From Bacillus subtilis subsp. subtilis (GTDB taxonomy: Bacteria > Pseudomonadota > Gammaproteobacteria > Xanthomonadales > Xanthomonadaceae): DNA of 64,000 nucleotides. A program made the translations under genes and the position numbers. The notes under the pieces are model-generated. The model did not search any database. It was not told the DNA's origin and saw only the letters and a program-made list of their open reading frames with translations. Below, piece by piece: positions 31,323 through 42,229 of the stretch (position 1 is the first letter of the stretch; each line of letters opens with the position of its first letter). Where the stretch lies: contig JAHREJ010000004.1 in NCBI GenBank assembly GCA_021733645.1, positions 1-64,000 of the forward strand, read 5' to 3'.

Positions 31323-31445
31323 GGGCGGCGGCGGCAGCGGGTGTGGGTCAATCATATCGCTTCATCGCGATGAATGTAAAAAAGCGCTGCCCCGGCCTGC
31401 ACGCGATGTCGATTACAGTGCCTGTCCAGAGAGAGCAGAGTGAAA

Positions 31446-32324
31446 ATGGACATCCTGATTACCGGCGGCACGGGTTTCATCGGCCGCCCGCTGTGCGAGC
31501 GGCTGCTGGAACACGGGCACCGGGTCAGCGTGCTGACCCGCACCCCCGGCCGCACCCCGCCGCCGGGCGTGCAGTACGTGGGGCGGCTGGACGACGTGGG
31601 ACCGGTACAGGCGGTGGTGAACCTGGCCGGCGAACCGCTGACCGAGGGCCGCTGGACTGCGGCCCGTAAGTTGGCCTTCCACGCTTCCCGGATCGGCACC
31701 ACCCGCGCGCTGCTGGCCTGGATGCAGGCGTTGCCGACACCGCCGCAGGTGCTGGTTTCCGGGTCGGCGATTGGCTACTACGGCCCCGGCGATGCCACCG
31801 CGCTGGACGAGGCCGCCGCGCCCGGGCACGACTTTGCCGCGATGCTGTGCCGGCACTGGGAGGCCGAGGCCTTCAAGGCCGACGCGCTGGGCATTCGTAC
31901 CTGCGTGGTGCGCACCGGCATCGTGCTGGATCGCGACGGCGGCGCGCTGGCGCGGATGTTGCCGCCCTTCCGGCTGGGCCTGGGCGGTCCGATGGGCGAC
32001 GGCGCGCAATGGATGAGCTGGATCCACCGTGAGGACCTGGTAGGGCTGATCGTGTGGCTGCTGACCAACGACACCGCCCGCGGCGCGTACAACGGCACCG
32101 CACCGGCGGCAGTGACCAATGCCGAATTCGCGCGCACGCTGGGCCGGGTGCTGGGTCGCCCGGCGCGGCTCACCACGCCGGCCTTCGCGCTGAAACTGGC
32201 GTTCGGTGAAATGGCCGGGCTGCTGCTCACCGGCCAGAACGTGGTGCCGGCGGGTGCGCTGGCCGGAGGGTACGTGTTCAAGCATCCGGGGTTGGAACAG
32301 GCGCTGGAGGCGAGCCTGGGCTGA
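31446..32324 (+). CDS. TIGR01777 family NAD(P)-binding epimerase-like protein (YfcH type)
   Basis: 292 aa from the ATG at 31446; a GTG two codons upstream (31440) is possible. Rossmann motif ITGGTGFIGRPL at the N-terminus, VNLAGEPL, SGSAIGYYG with the SDR Tyr, and a C-terminal DUF1731-like segment (PAFALKLAFGEMAGLLLTGQ). An extended SDR of unknown substrate; E. coli YfcH is similar. It is divergent from metF. Confidence 0.9.
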   Translation: MDILITGGTGFIGRPLCERLLEHGHRVSVLTRTPGRTPPPGVQYVGRLDDVGPVQAVVNLAGEPLTEGRWTAARKLAFHASRIGTTRALLAWMQALPTPPQVLVSGSAIGYYGPGDATALDEAAAPGHDFAAMLCRHWEAEAFKADALGIRTCVVRTGIVLDRDGGALARMLPPFRLGLGGPMGDGAQWMSWIHREDLVGLIVWLLTNDTARGAYNGTAPAAVTNAEFARTLGRVLGRPARLTTPAFALKLAFGEMAGLLLTGQNVVPAGALAGGYVFKHPGLEQALEASLG

Positions 32325-32387
32325 CACGACCGCGCGCAAACGCGATGGCGCGTTACCCTGTGCGCCTGTTTTCCCGCTGCGTGCCCC

Positions 32388-32945
32388 ATGTCCATCGTTC
32401 TCACCGAATTCGCCCGTCCCCGCCTGTTCCCGCGCGTGCCACGCGGCAACACCCTCCAGGACTGCACCGCCGAACAGTTCCAGGCGCACCTCAACGCGCA
32501 TGCGCCGTTCAAGGTGCTCGACGGCTACGCGCCGTTCTGCAAGCTGTTCGTGTACGAGAACTGGACCAGCACGCGCTGCCTGACCGTGCCGATCACCGAC
32601 GCCAACCGCCACCAGCTGCACAGCGCGTACGAAGCACGCAACCGCAACGAACTGCCGGTGCTGGTGCGTTGGTTCGAGGGCGTGGAATCGCCGCGTGCGA
32701 ACTACCTGGTGGTGATCCTCTACAGCGCCGAACAGCTGGCCAGGGAAGGCTCGCCGATCGACGCCGACTGGGGCATCGTCGGCTGCATCTACACCGCCGA
32801 GCCGGACGAGGTGCCGATGGCGCCGATCACCATGATGCGCAACGCGCTGGGCGTGGATGAAGGCGGTTCGGGCGTGCCGCTGGACCGCGAGGCGTACCAG
32901 CGCGCGGTGGCGTTCTGGGACAGCAATGCCAACTGGCGGCCATAG
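32388..32945 (+). CDS. DUF3228 family protein
   Basis: 185 aa soluble protein matching the DUF3228 pattern: NTLQDCTAEQF, APFCKLFVYENWT, NYLVVILYSAEQL, DWGIVGC, and PMAPITMMRNALG. No catalytic role is known. No signal peptide or membrane segment. It is 64 bases after the epimerase-like gene and may be co-transcribed. Confidence 0.8.
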   Translation: MSIVLTEFARPRLFPRVPRGNTLQDCTAEQFQAHLNAHAPFKVLDGYAPFCKLFVYENWTSTRCLTVPITDANRHQLHSAYEARNRNELPVLVRWFEGVESPRANYLVVILYSAEQLAREGSPIDADWGIVGCIYTAEPDEVPMAPITMMRNALGVDEGGSGVPLDREAYQRAVAFWDSNANWRP

Positions 32946-32968
32946 CCGCCGCAGGGTTCAAACCGCCA

Positions 32969-33313
32969 ATGCAAGGAGTGCATGTGTACCTCAACAGGAT
33001 CCAATGGGCGGCGGTGCTGCTCGCCGCGGGAGTGCTGGCAACGGCGCGTGGCCACGCGGCGGACCGTCCCGGGCAGGACGCATGCGCGTCGCTGTCGCTG
33101 CTGCCGATCGTGCGCGATGTGGGCGTCACGGCGCTGGATGTCCAGGTCCGGCGTGGACGTTGCGAGGTGGCTATCGAAGCTGCCAGCATGCGGGCGTTGT
33201 ACCGGCAGCAACAGGTAGTGAACGCCATCAGCCAGGCCGCCTGCGGGGCCGGCTCCGAAGCCACGGCGGACAAGCGCGGTCTGCCTGCGCTGTCGATGCG
33301 CCTTCCGGCCTAA
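32969..33313 (+). CDS. Small secreted hypothetical protein; possible N-terminal half of a split TonB-C protein
   Basis: 114 aa. A hydrophobic segment at about 11-27 ends in ATARGHAADR, a likely signal peptide. Three Cys remain in the mature part. It ends in TAA at 33311-33313, and the same frame stays open after that codon into the TonB C-terminal domain at 33338-33625. The two may have been one gene of about 218 codons. Confidence 0.55.
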   Translation: MQGVHVYLNRIQWAAVLLAAGVLATARGHAADRPGQDACASLSLLPIVRDVGVTALDVQVRRGRCEVAIEAASMRALYRQQQVVNAISQAACGAGSEATADKRGLPALSMRLPA

Positions 33314-33337
33314 TGCGCGGCGGTCACGTCGGCGACC

Positions 33338-33625
33338 TTGTTCGGTGACGACGCATCGACCTGGAACCCGCCCCGGGCAGTGGCGCCGCGCTACCCTCCG
33401 GCAGCGGCGGACGAAGGCCTGCAAGGGCGCAGCATGGTGGTGATGATTATCGACAAGGACGGCCGGGTGGTGGCCGCGATACTGCGCGAGTCCAGTGGCT
33501 ACGCCGTACTGGATGATGCGGCGATTGCCGAGGTTCGCACCTGGCGCTTCACGCGTGCCGATCCGGCCGTGGCAGCGCCCACGTTCTCCCTCGCGCAGAT
33601 GCCGATGCGGTACGTATTGGACTGA
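33338..33625 (+). pseudogene. TonB C-terminal-like domain, orphaned from its N-terminus
   Basis: 95 residues from a TTG at 33338. PRYPPAAADEGLQGRSMVVMIIDKDGRVVAA and the closing WRFTRAD are the TonB-C fold; about 70 residues long. There is no membrane anchor, Pro-rich spacer, ATG/GTG start or ribosome site, so translation on its own is doubtful. It is in frame with the secreted protein upstream, separated by one TAA. Either a nonsense-split gene or a cryptic second cistron. Confidence 0.5.
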
Positions 33626-33646
33626 CCGGCCGGCCATGCATGTCGA

Positions 33647-34207
33647 TCAGGGATCGCCCCGGGTGCGCGCGCGCCATGCCGGGTGCGGCTCGTCGCCGGC
33701 GACCTGGGGCAGCGCGCTCCATTCCCACCACGGCGCATGATACTCGCGGTCGGTGCAGCGCCATCCGCGCCCGCACACGGTGCAGGTAGCGTCCTGCGTA
33801 TCGCCCCAGCCACCCTCGGCGACGCCCGTGGAGAGGGGCACCACGTGGCCGCTGGCGATCTCGCGCCCGGGTTCGTAATGCATCCAGTGCGGATACAGCT
33901 GGCACAGGCAGCCACCGTGGTCACGCCAGTGGCGCAGCTTGCGCAGCACGAAGTCCAGTTCGTAATGCTCGCGGATCCACTTCGGGTCGGTGGTGTAGCG
34001 TGCGCGGGCCGCCTCCACGTACGGCAGCTGCGCCACCAGGTCATCCAGCAATGCCGCCTCGCGGGTGAGGGCGATGGTGGCCGCTGCGGTGCGCAGCAGG
34101 CCGTAGTCGCCACTGCCCAGTGCCCGCAGCAGGGCGGTGCCCGGGCGGCCTTCCTGCAGCGGCGGCAGCGGTGTGCCAAACAGGCGGTCGAACAGGCTGC
34201 CGATCAT
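33647..34207 (-). CDS. Hypothetical protein with Cys- and Trp-rich C-terminus
   Basis: 186 aa. The start (ATG 34207) overlaps the ybaK stop as ATGA, so the two are co-translated. The N-terminal half is helical. The C-terminal half has a HGGCLCQLYPHW motif (about 98-108), CTVCGRGWRC (142-151) and HAPWWEW, consistent with a small metal-binding module. I do not recognise the family. Confidence 0.75.
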   Translation of the reverse strand: MIGSLFDRLFGTPLPPLQEGRPGTALLRALGSGDYGLLRTAAATIALTREAALLDDLVAQLPYVEAARARYTTDPKWIREHYELDFVLRKLRHWRDHGGCLCQLYPHWMHYEPGREIASGHVVPLSTGVAEGGWGDTQDATCTVCGRGWRCTDREYHAPWWEWSALPQVAGDEPHPAWRARTRGDP

Positions 34208-34677
34208 CGCGTCCTGCCGATCGGCGCATACGCGCCACCGGTAAGCTGCAGCAGGTCGGCCGGTGCCAGGGCCACTTCCAGCCCGCGCCGCCCGGCACTC
34301 ACGTGCACCACCGGCAGCGCTTGTGCGCTGGTATCGAGGAAGGTGCGGTGCCGCCTTTTCTGCCCCAGTGGACTGATCCCGCCGATCAAGTAACCGGTGG
34401 CGCGCTGCACCTGCTCCACGTCGGCCATCTCGCACTTCTTGCAGTCCGCGGCCTCGGCCAGCGCCTTCAGGTCGAGCGTGCCGCTGACCGGCACGATCGC
34501 CACCAGCAGCTCGTGCTTCTCGGTAGTGGCCAGCAGGGTCTTGAATACCTGCGCCGGGTCCAGCCCGAGCTGCTGCACCGCTTCGCCGCCGTAGGACGCG
34601 GCATCGGGATCGTGGTGGTAGCACAGCACGCTGTGTGCGATGCCCTGCTTCTTGAGCAGGTTGATGGCGGGGGTCAT
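34204..34677 (-). CDS. ybaK: Cys-tRNA(Pro)/Cys-tRNA(Cys) deacylase YbaK
   Basis: 157 aa from the ATG at 34677. YbaK/ProX editing-domain protein: MTPAINLLKKQGI start, YGGEAVQQLGLDPAQVFKTL with the catalytic Lys region, KKCEMADVEQVQRATGYLIGGISPLGQ (here abridged from a longer conserved run) and the terminal GLEVALAPADL. It hydrolyses Cys mischarged onto tRNA(Pro). Followed by the overlapping hypothetical gene. Confidence 0.93.
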   Translation of the reverse strand: MTPAINLLKKQGIAHSVLCYHHDPDAASYGGEAVQQLGLDPAQVFKTLLATTEKHELLVAIVPVSGTLDLKALAEAADCKKCEMADVEQVQRATGYLIGGISPLGQKRRHRTFLDTSAQALPVVHVSAGRRGLEVALAPADLLQLTGGAYAPIGRTR

Positions 34678-34864
34678 GCGGGGCCTTGGTGCCGGATGCC
34701 CCTGCATCGTAGCGCCGGAGTGCGCTCGATGGCTTGACCGAGGCTATCGCGAGCGACGGACCCACCACTGGCGGGTACCTGTGACGATGGCACGCCGCCC
34801 GCCGGATGCTTCGCCTCGGTAGAGGGCGACCGTGGCCTGTGATGGCCGTTGCACGAACAAAAAA

Positions 34865-34888
34865 AACGGGCGCCCGAAGGCGCCCGTT
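34865..34888 (-). terminator. Intrinsic terminator of ahcY
   Basis: On the minus strand AACGGGCGCC-ttcg-GGCGCCCGTT followed by a run of eight T. A strong hairpin with a UUCG tetraloop, 31 bases past the ahcY stop. The remainder of 34678-34864 has no gene that I can support. Confidence 0.9.
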
Positions 34889-34919
34889 TCATTTCAATGC
34901 AACAGGATCGGCAGACCGA

Positions 34920-36365
<1,446 letters not shown>

Positions 36366-36455
36366 GCAGAAGCTCCGGTAGTGACGAGTGTTACTCGTCA
36401 GGCTTGAAATCCTGGCTACAGGCACCTGCCCAACAAGTAAAGAACTCGCAATCGC

Positions 36456-36535
36456 CGGGCGCCGTTGGAAATCCTGACCACCGAGCCTGGCCGCGCGGAC
36501 AAGGTCCGGCACGGTCGCAGCGCCCCTCGGTGGAG
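36456..36535 (-). promoter_or_regulatory. S-adenosylhomocysteine (SAH) riboswitch
   Basis: The minus strand carries the SAH-riboswitch core in order: ACCGAG, GGGCGCTGCGACC, GGCCAGGCTCGGT and AACGGCGCCC. P1 is ACCGAG/CTCGGT. The terminal GGCGCCC can pair with GGGCGC to make the pseudoknot, and the GCTGC segment is the conserved ligand region. Known SAH riboswitches turn on ahcY and methionine-cycle genes when SAH builds up. About 90 bases separate it from the ahcY start. Confidence 0.93.
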
Positions 36536-36543
36536 GGGTGCCC

Positions 36544-36549
36544 ATTATA
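36544..36549 (-). promoter_or_regulatory. -10 element of the ahcY promoter
   Basis: TATAAT on the minus strand, perfect consensus, placing the transcription start near 36536, at the first base of the riboswitch. No good -35 is visible at 16-18 bases. Confidence 0.7.
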
Positions 36550-36660
36550 TCGCGGCACGTTGCGTCGGCATGAATCGGCAGGTGCCCCCAACCATCGGCA
36601 GGGGGGCGATCGGCGCGCGGCTGTTAAGGTCCAAGGTTCGCATCGGCATAGGGTTGGAAC

Positions 36661-39189
36661 ATGACACGCATTGATCGTCGGCGCCGCGCGCGCTGGGGCA
36701 GCCTGGTGGTAGGCATGGCATTGCTGGCGGTGGCCCCGCTGGGCCTGGCCGCGCCGACAGGCAAGACCTACGCCCAGCCGGTGGCCAGCGCCAAGGGCGG
36801 GCAGGGCTATGAACTGCCTTCGGCCGCGTTGCAGGCGGTGGTGGATGCGCCGCGCGCGCCCACGTTGAGCCTGTCCCCGCGCCGCGACATCGCCGCGATG
36901 TTGCAGACCCCGTCGCTGCCGTCGATTGCCGAGGTGGCCCAGCCCGAGCTGAAGCTGGCCGGCCTGCGCATCAACCCGGCCACGCACGCGGCCAGCCGCT
37001 TCAGCTTCGGCAACAAGCTGTGGCTGCTGAACGTGGCTGACGGCAAGGAGCGCCAGATCACCGGCCTGCCGCAGCCGCTGTCGATTGCCGGCATGGCGTG
37101 GTCGCCGGACCAGCAGTACCTGGCCTTCAACCAGGTGCATGCTGCCAGCGGTGCCAATGAGCTGTGGATTGTCGACATCGCGTCCGGGTCGGCGCGGCGC
37201 CTGCTGGCGGATCTGAACACCGTCCTGGGCGATGGCTACACCTGGCTGCCCGACAGCCGCGGTTTGCTGGTGACCCAGCAGCTCAAGGGCCAGGGCCCGG
37301 CTCCGGCTGCCGGTGGCGTGCCGGCCGGTCCTGCGATCCAGCAGACCGAGGCCGATGCCGGCGTCCGTGCGATCCGCACCTATCAGGACCTGCTCAAGAA
37401 CGAGGCCGATGCGCGCCTGTTCGATTACTACGCCAGCGCGCAGCCGGCCCGCATCACGCTCAACGGCGTGGTCACCCCGCTGTCCACCGGCGGCGTCTAC
37501 CTGGACCTGGACGTGTCGCCCGATGGCCGCTTCCTGCTGGCCGAGCGGGTGCTGCGCCCGTACTCCTATCTGGTACCTGCCGACGACTTCCCGCGCCGCA
37601 TTGAAGTGCTGTCGGCCGTGGATGGCACGCTTGCCCACACGGTGAGCACGCTGCCGCTGGTGGAAGGTCTGCCCACCGGCAACGATGCAGTGCCTACCGG
37701 CGTGCGCAACATCAGCTGGCGCGCCGACGCGCCGGCCACGCTGGTGTGGGCCGAAGCCCAGGATGGGGGCGACCCCAACCGCGCGGCCAAGGTGCGCGAT
37801 GCAGTGCTGATGCAGGCCGCGCCGTTCGAGACCCCGCCGATCACCCTGGCCCAGCTGGGCAGCCGCTATGCCGGCATCCAGTGGGGGCGTGGCGATCTGG
37901 CCCTGCTCAACGAGTCGTGGTGGAAAAGCCGCGAAGTGAAGCAGTGGCGCATCGCCCCGGACCAGGCAGAGCAGGCACCGCAACTGCTGTCGTCTCGTTC
38001 TTCGCAGGACCGCTACAACGATCCGGGCCGGCCGGGGCTGGTGCGCGACGTCAACGGCCGTTCGCGCCTGCAGATCACCGCCGATGGCCGCAGCATCTTC
38101 CTCTACGGGCAGGGCGCCTCGCCGGAAGGCGACCGTCCGTTCGTCGATCGCTTCGACCTGGACAGCAAGCAGGCCACGCGGCTGTTCCATTCGCAGGCGC
38201 CCGGTTACGCCGCGCCGGTGGCGCTGCTTGACCAGGAAGGCACCTCGCTGCTGGTCACCCGCGAGACCCCTGACGAGCCCACCAGTATGTACGTGCAGGC
38301 ATTGGGTGAAGCCAACACCGCTCCGCGCGCACTGACCCATTTCGCCCACCCGCTGCCGCAGCTGCGGGGGGTGAGCAAGGAGCAGATCCGCTACAAGCGC
38401 AATGATGGCGTGGACCTGACGGCCACGCTGATGCTGCCGCCGGGCTACAACCCGAAGAAGGACGGCCCGTTGCCGCTGCTGATGTGGGCCTACCCGGGTG
38501 AGTTCAAGACCGCCGCGGCGGCCAGCCAGGTCACCGATTCGCCGTACCGCTTCAACGCAATCAGCTACTGGGGTCCGCAGGCGTTCCTGGCCAAGGGCTA
38601 TGCGGTGCTGGTGAGCCCGTCGATGCCGATCATCGGCGAAGGCGACAAGGAGCCCAACGACAGCTACCTGCCGCAGCTGATCGCCAATGCCGAAGCGGCG
38701 GTGGATGAAGTGGTGCGGCGTGGAGTGACCGACCGTGACCACATCGCCATCGGGGGGCACTCCTATGGGGCGTTCATGACCGCCAACCTGCTCGCCCATA
38801 CCCGCCTGTTCAAGGCCGGCATCGCGCGCAGCGGCGCCTACAACCGCACGCTGACCCCGTTCGGCTTCCAGGCTGAAGAACGCAACTACTGGCAGGCCCA
38901 GGCGGTGTACCAGAAGATGTCGCCGTTCAATTACGCCGACAAGATCAAGGACCCGATCCTCTTCATCCACGGTGTGGACGACAACAACTCCGGCACCTTC
39001 CCGATCCAGAGCGAGCGCATGTTCGCCGCGGTCAAGGGCCTGGGTGGCACCGCACGACTGGTGATGCTGCCCAACGAATCGCACGCCTACCGCGCCCGCG
39101 AGTCGATCATGACCATGCTGGCCGAAAGCGAGCGTTGGCTGGAGCAGACCGTCGGCCCGGGTCAGCCGATCAAAAAGAAGGCCCGCTGA
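36661..39189 (+). CDS. Secreted S9 family prolyl-oligopeptidase-like peptidase (glutamyl-endopeptidase type)
   Basis: 842 aa. A signal peptide (Arg-rich n-region, hydrophobic about 14-30, cleavage near LGLAAP) leads to a beta-propeller-like half (about 60-560) and an alpha/beta-hydrolase domain (about 570-842). The triad is complete: Ser701 in GGHSYGAFM, Asp773/774 in HGVDDNN, His808 in ESHAYR. The sequence style (PLLMWAYPGEFK, FNAISYWGPQAFL) matches the S9D group that includes chloroplast glutamyl endopeptidase. It likely degrades periplasmic or external peptides. Confidence 0.9.
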   Translation: MTRIDRRRRARWGSLVVGMALLAVAPLGLAAPTGKTYAQPVASAKGGQGYELPSAALQAVVDAPRAPTLSLSPRRDIAAMLQTPSLPSIAEVAQPELKLAGLRINPATHAASRFSFGNKLWLLNVADGKERQITGLPQPLSIAGMAWSPDQQYLAFNQVHAASGANELWIVDIASGSARRLLADLNTVLGDGYTWLPDSRGLLVTQQLKGQGPAPAAGGVPAGPAIQQTEADAGVRAIRTYQDLLKNEADARLFDYYASAQPARITLNGVVTPLSTGGVYLDLDVSPDGRFLLAERVLRPYSYLVPADDFPRRIEVLSAVDGTLAHTVSTLPLVEGLPTGNDAVPTGVRNISWRADAPATLVWAEAQDGGDPNRAAKVRDAVLMQAAPFETPPITLAQLGSRYAGIQWGRGDLALLNESWWKSREVKQWRIAPDQAEQAPQLLSSRSSQDRYNDPGRPGLVRDVNGRSRLQITADGRSIFLYGQGASPEGDRPFVDRFDLDSKQATRLFHSQAPGYAAPVALLDQEGTSLLVTRETPDEPTSMYVQALGEANTAPRALTHFAHPLPQLRGVSKEQIRYKRNDGVDLTATLMLPPGYNPKKDGPLPLLMWAYPGEFKTAAAASQVTDSPYRFNAISYWGPQAFLAKGYAVLVSPSMPIIGEGDKEPNDSYLPQLIANAEAAVDEVVRRGVTDRDHIAIGGHSYGAFMTANLLAHTRLFKAGIARSGAYNRTLTPFGFQAEERNYWQAQAVYQKMSPFNYADKIKDPILFIHGVDDNNSGTFPIQSERMFAAVKGLGGTARLVMLPNESHAYRARESIMTMLAESERWLEQTVGPGQPIKKKAR

Positions 39190-39195
39190 CCTGGC

Positions 39196-39219
39196 GCCGG
39201 GCGCTGCCCGGCTGTTTTT
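39196..39219 (+). terminator. Terminator after the S9 peptidase gene
   Basis: GCCGGGC-gct-GCCCGGC followed by TGTTTTT, seven bases past the stop codon. Confidence 0.8.
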
Positions 39220-39237
39220 GATCACCGACGGGAGGCA

Positions 39238-39313
39238 CGACGGTGCCGGGCAGCGCCCGGCACTGCGTTGCATCTGGTAATGCCGGCCTTTTGCCGGCAC
39301 TACCAGATGTAAC
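39238..39313. repeat. Hairpin repeats before ppc
   Basis: GGTGCCGGGCAGCGCCCGGCAC (about 39242-39263) is a palindrome related to the terminator just upstream. It is followed by an inverted repeat with 21-bp arms (39267-39287 and 39293-39313; GTTGCATCTGGTAATGCCGGC and its complement with two mismatches). These look like REP-type elements. Confidence 0.6.
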
Positions 39314-39390
39314 TATTTGCGCGATGCAGCAACGCCCCCATTGTGGGGTAGGCTTGAGTGGATTCCGTTCCCGAGGCCAGTGCGTCGCAG

Positions 39391-42102
39391 ATGAACGAGT
39401 ACCGCAGCAGCATCGTCTTTGCCACTCCCGATATTCCCCTGCGTGACGACGTGCGCCGACTTGGCGCATTGGTCGGCGACCTGCTCGCCGAGCAGGTCTC
39501 CACGCAGTTCTTCGATGACGTGGAACAGGTGCGTACGCGCGCCATCGCCCGCCGCGAAAGCGACGCCCCGCTGTCCGACCTCAACGACGTGCTCACCGGG
39601 CTGCCGCCCGAGCGCGCCGAAGCGATGGTGCGGGCCTTCAGCACCTACTTCCAGGTGGTCAACATCGCCGAGCGCGTGCACCGCATCCGCCGTCGCCGTG
39701 ACTACCAGCGCGCCGGTACCGCCGCGCCACAACCCGATGGCCTGCAGGACGCGCTGCTCAAGCTCAAGGCGCAGGGCGTCACCCTGGACGAGCTGGCGCA
39801 GTGGCTGCCGCGCATCGACATCGAGCCGGTGTTCACCGCGCACCCCACCGAAGCGGTACGCCGCGCGCTGCTGGAAAAAGAACAGCTGATGGTGGCCAGC
39901 CTGGTGGACAACCTGGACGGCCAGCGCACGCCCGGTGAAGCCGCTGCCGACGCCGCGCGCTTCCGCATGGCGCTCACCGCCTCGTGGCAGACCACCGATT
40001 CCTCGCCGGTGCGGCCCACCGTGGACGATGAGCGCGAGCACGTAGGTTTCTACCTGGTGCAGGTGCTGTACCGGGTGATTCCGGTGCTGTACGAATCGTT
40101 GCAGCAGGCGCTGCTGGATACCTATGGGGAAGCCCTGCCGCTGCCGCGCCTGTTGCGCTTCGGCACGTGGGTGGGCGGTGACATGGACGGCAACCCGAAC
40201 GTGGATGCCGGCACCATCCGCAACACCCTCGATGCCCAGCGCCAGGCCGTACTTGGGCGCTATCAGAAAGACCTGCTGCAGCTGGCCAGCCTGCTCAGCC
40301 AGTCCACCGAGCGGATCGCGGTCAGCGAGGCACTGCAGGCGCGCGTGGCGCACTACGAACAGTTGCTGCCGCAGGTGACGTCGCGCCCGCGCCATGCCGA
40401 CATGCCGTACCGCCTGCTCAACGATCGCATGCGCGCACGCGTGCAGGCCAGCCTCGACGATGCTGACGGCGCCTACGCCTGCCCGGAAGAACTGGAGCAG
40501 GACATCGAACTGATCCTGGCCAGCCTGCACGCCAACAAGGGCGACCACGCCGGCGGGTTCGCGGTGCGCCGCCTGCTCTGGCGGGTGCGCACCTTTGGTT
40601 TCCACCTGGCGCGGCTGGACGTCCGCCAGGAATCGAGCGTGCACGGCCGCGCGCTGGCCAGCGTGCTCGATGGCCAGGATGCGTGGGACGCTGCCGATGC
40701 GGTCACCCGCGCGGCACGGCTGGCGCCGTTCGCCAGTGGCGAGCAGGCCTTGCCGGCCAGCAACGAAGCAGGCGGTGAACGCCTGGATGCGGTGTTTGCG
40801 GCATTGGCCGACGCCCGTCGTCGCCACGGTGCCGAGGCGCTGGGCAGCTACATCATCTCGATGGCGCATGACCGCAGCGACGTACTGGCGGTCCTGGCAC
40901 TGGCACGACGCGGCGGGCTGGTGGACGCCGCCGCTGCGGTGCCGCTGGACATCGCCCCGCTGTTCGAAACCGTGGACGATCTCGGGCGCGGTACCGACAC
41001 CCTGCGCGACCTGCTGGCCGACCCGGTGTATCGCGCGCACCTGGCCGCGCGCGGTGACGTGCAGATGGTGATGCTGGGCTATTCGGACAGTGGCAAGGAC
41101 GGCGGTATCGCCGCCTCGCGCTGGGGCTTGCAGCGTGCGCAGGTGGAACTGCTGGAGGTGGCCGCCGAGAACAACATCCGCCTGACCTTCTTCCACGGCC
41201 GTGGTGGCTCGATCAGCCGCGGCGGTGGCAAGACCACCCACGCGGTGGATGCCTCGCCGCGCGGCAGCATCGATGGGCGCCTGCGGGTGACCGAGCAGGG
41301 CGAGGTGATCCACCGCAAGTACGGCATCCGGGCCCTGGCGTTGCGCTCGCTGGAACAGTCCACCGGCGCGGTGCTGCGCTCCAGCCTGCGCCCGCGTGCG
41401 CCGGAGCCGCGCGAGCACCAGTGGCGGCCGGTGATGGACCTGGTCGCGGAGAAAAGCGCCGAGGCCTACCGTGCGTTCGTGGGGCAGAAAGACTTCATGC
41501 CGTACTTCCGCCACGCCACCCCGATCGATGTGATCGAGCGGATGACGCTGGGCTCGCGGCCGTCGCGGCGGCTGGGCGAGGATGCGGCGTTGTCCAACCT
41601 GCGCGCGATTCCGTGGGTGTTCGCCTGGAGCCAGGCACGTGCGGTGATTCCCGGCTGGTATGGCGTGGGCAGCGGCCTGCAGGCGGCGATCGAGGCCGGG
41701 CACGAAGCCACGCTGAAGGAGATGGCGCGCGATTGGCCGTTCTTCAGCACCTTCCTGGACGACATTGCGATGGTACTGAGCAAGGGGGATCTCACCATCG
41801 CCGAGCAGTTCTCGCAGCTGTCCGGCGCGCTGCATGCCACCTTCTTCCCGCAGATCCAGCGCGAGCTGGAGCTGACCGCCAGGCAGATCCTGGCACTGAC
41901 CGGCCAGGACGAACTGCTGCAGCACGACCAGCGGCTGGCGCTGTCGATCCGCCTGCGCAATCCCTACATCGACCCGATCAGCGTGCTGCAGGTGGACCTG
42001 CTGCGGCGTTGGCGCGAAAGTGGCGGCGAGGATGACGAGGTACTGCGCGCGCTGGTGGCCTGCGTCAACGGGGTGTCGCAGGGCGTGCAGAACACCGGGT
42101 GA
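39391..42102 (+). CDS. ppc: Phosphoenolpyruvate carboxylase
   Basis: 903 aa from the ATG at 39391 (MNEYRSS); a GTG at 39358 would add 11 residues. Catalytic elements are intact: FTAHPTEA with His151, [10 protein letters not shown] with Lys569, [13 protein letters not shown] with Arg604, and the C-terminal QNTG, which closes the active site. It carboxylates PEP to oxaloacetate to refill the TCA cycle. Confidence 0.97.
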   Translation: MNEYRSSIVFATPDIPLRDDVRRLGALVGDLLAEQVSTQFFDDVEQVRTRAIARRESDAPLSDLNDVLTGLPPERAEAMVRAFSTYFQVVNIAERVHRIRRRRDYQRAGTAAPQPDGLQDALLKLKAQGVTLDELAQWLPRIDIEPVFTAHPTEAVRRALLEKEQLMVASLVDNLDGQRTPGEAAADAARFRMALTASWQTTDSSPVRPTVDDEREHVGFYLVQVLYRVIPVLYESLQQALLDTYGEALPLPRLLRFGTWVGGDMDGNPNVDAGTIRNTLDAQRQAVLGRYQKDLLQLASLLSQSTERIAVSEALQARVAHYEQLLPQVTSRPRHADMPYRLLNDRMRARVQASLDDADGAYACPEELEQDIELILASLHANKGDHAGGFAVRRLLWRVRTFGFHLARLDVRQESSVHGRALASVLDGQDAWDAADAVTRAARLAPFASGEQALPASNEAGGERLDAVFAALADARRRHGAEALGSYIISMAHDRSDVLAVLALARRGGLVDAAAAVPLDIAPLFETVDDLGRGTDTLRDLLADPVYRAHLAARGDVQMVMLGYSDSGKDGGIAASRWGLQRAQVELLEVAAENNIRLTFFHGRGGSISRGGGKTTHAVDASPRGSIDGRLRVTEQGEVIHRKYGIRALALRSLEQSTGAVLRSSLRPRAPEPREHQWRPVMDLVAEKSAEAYRAFVGQKDFMPYFRHATPIDVIERMTLGSRPSRRLGEDAALSNLRAIPWVFAWSQARAVIPGWYGVGSGLQAAIEAGHEATLKEMARDWPFFSTFLDDIAMVLSKGDLTIAEQFSQLSGALHATFFPQIQRELELTARQILALTGQDELLQHDQRLALSIRLRNPYIDPISVLQVDLLRRWRESGGEDDEVLRALVACVNGVSQGVQNTG

Positions 42103-42135
42103 GCCTGGCCGTGCGTAACCGACCCTGGTCCGGTC

Positions 42136-42154
42136 GTGCCGGCCGCTGGCCGGC
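42136..42154 (+). repeat. REP-like palindrome
   Basis: GTGCCGGCCGCTGGCCGGC between ppc and the convergent thioesterase gene; second REP class. Confidence 0.6.
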
Positions 42155-42200
42155 TTCCCGCACCGCTGGCAACGGCGCGCGGCGGTGCCAACCTCGTGGC

Positions 42201-42225
42201 GGCGCCGGCCAACGGCCGGCGCTAC
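42201..42225 (-). repeat. REP-like palindrome, GTAG type
   Basis: On the minus strand GTAGCGCCGGCCGTTGGCCGGCGCC, just past the thioesterase stop. With 42136 it forms an inverted pair. Confidence 0.65.
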
Positions 42226-42229
42226 CGGG

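Noticed and set aside
36391..39300. A 969-codon open frame antisense to the S9 peptidase
   Set aside because: The plus-strand protein has a signal peptide and full catalytic triad; the antisense frame has neither a recognisable domain nor a sensible start.
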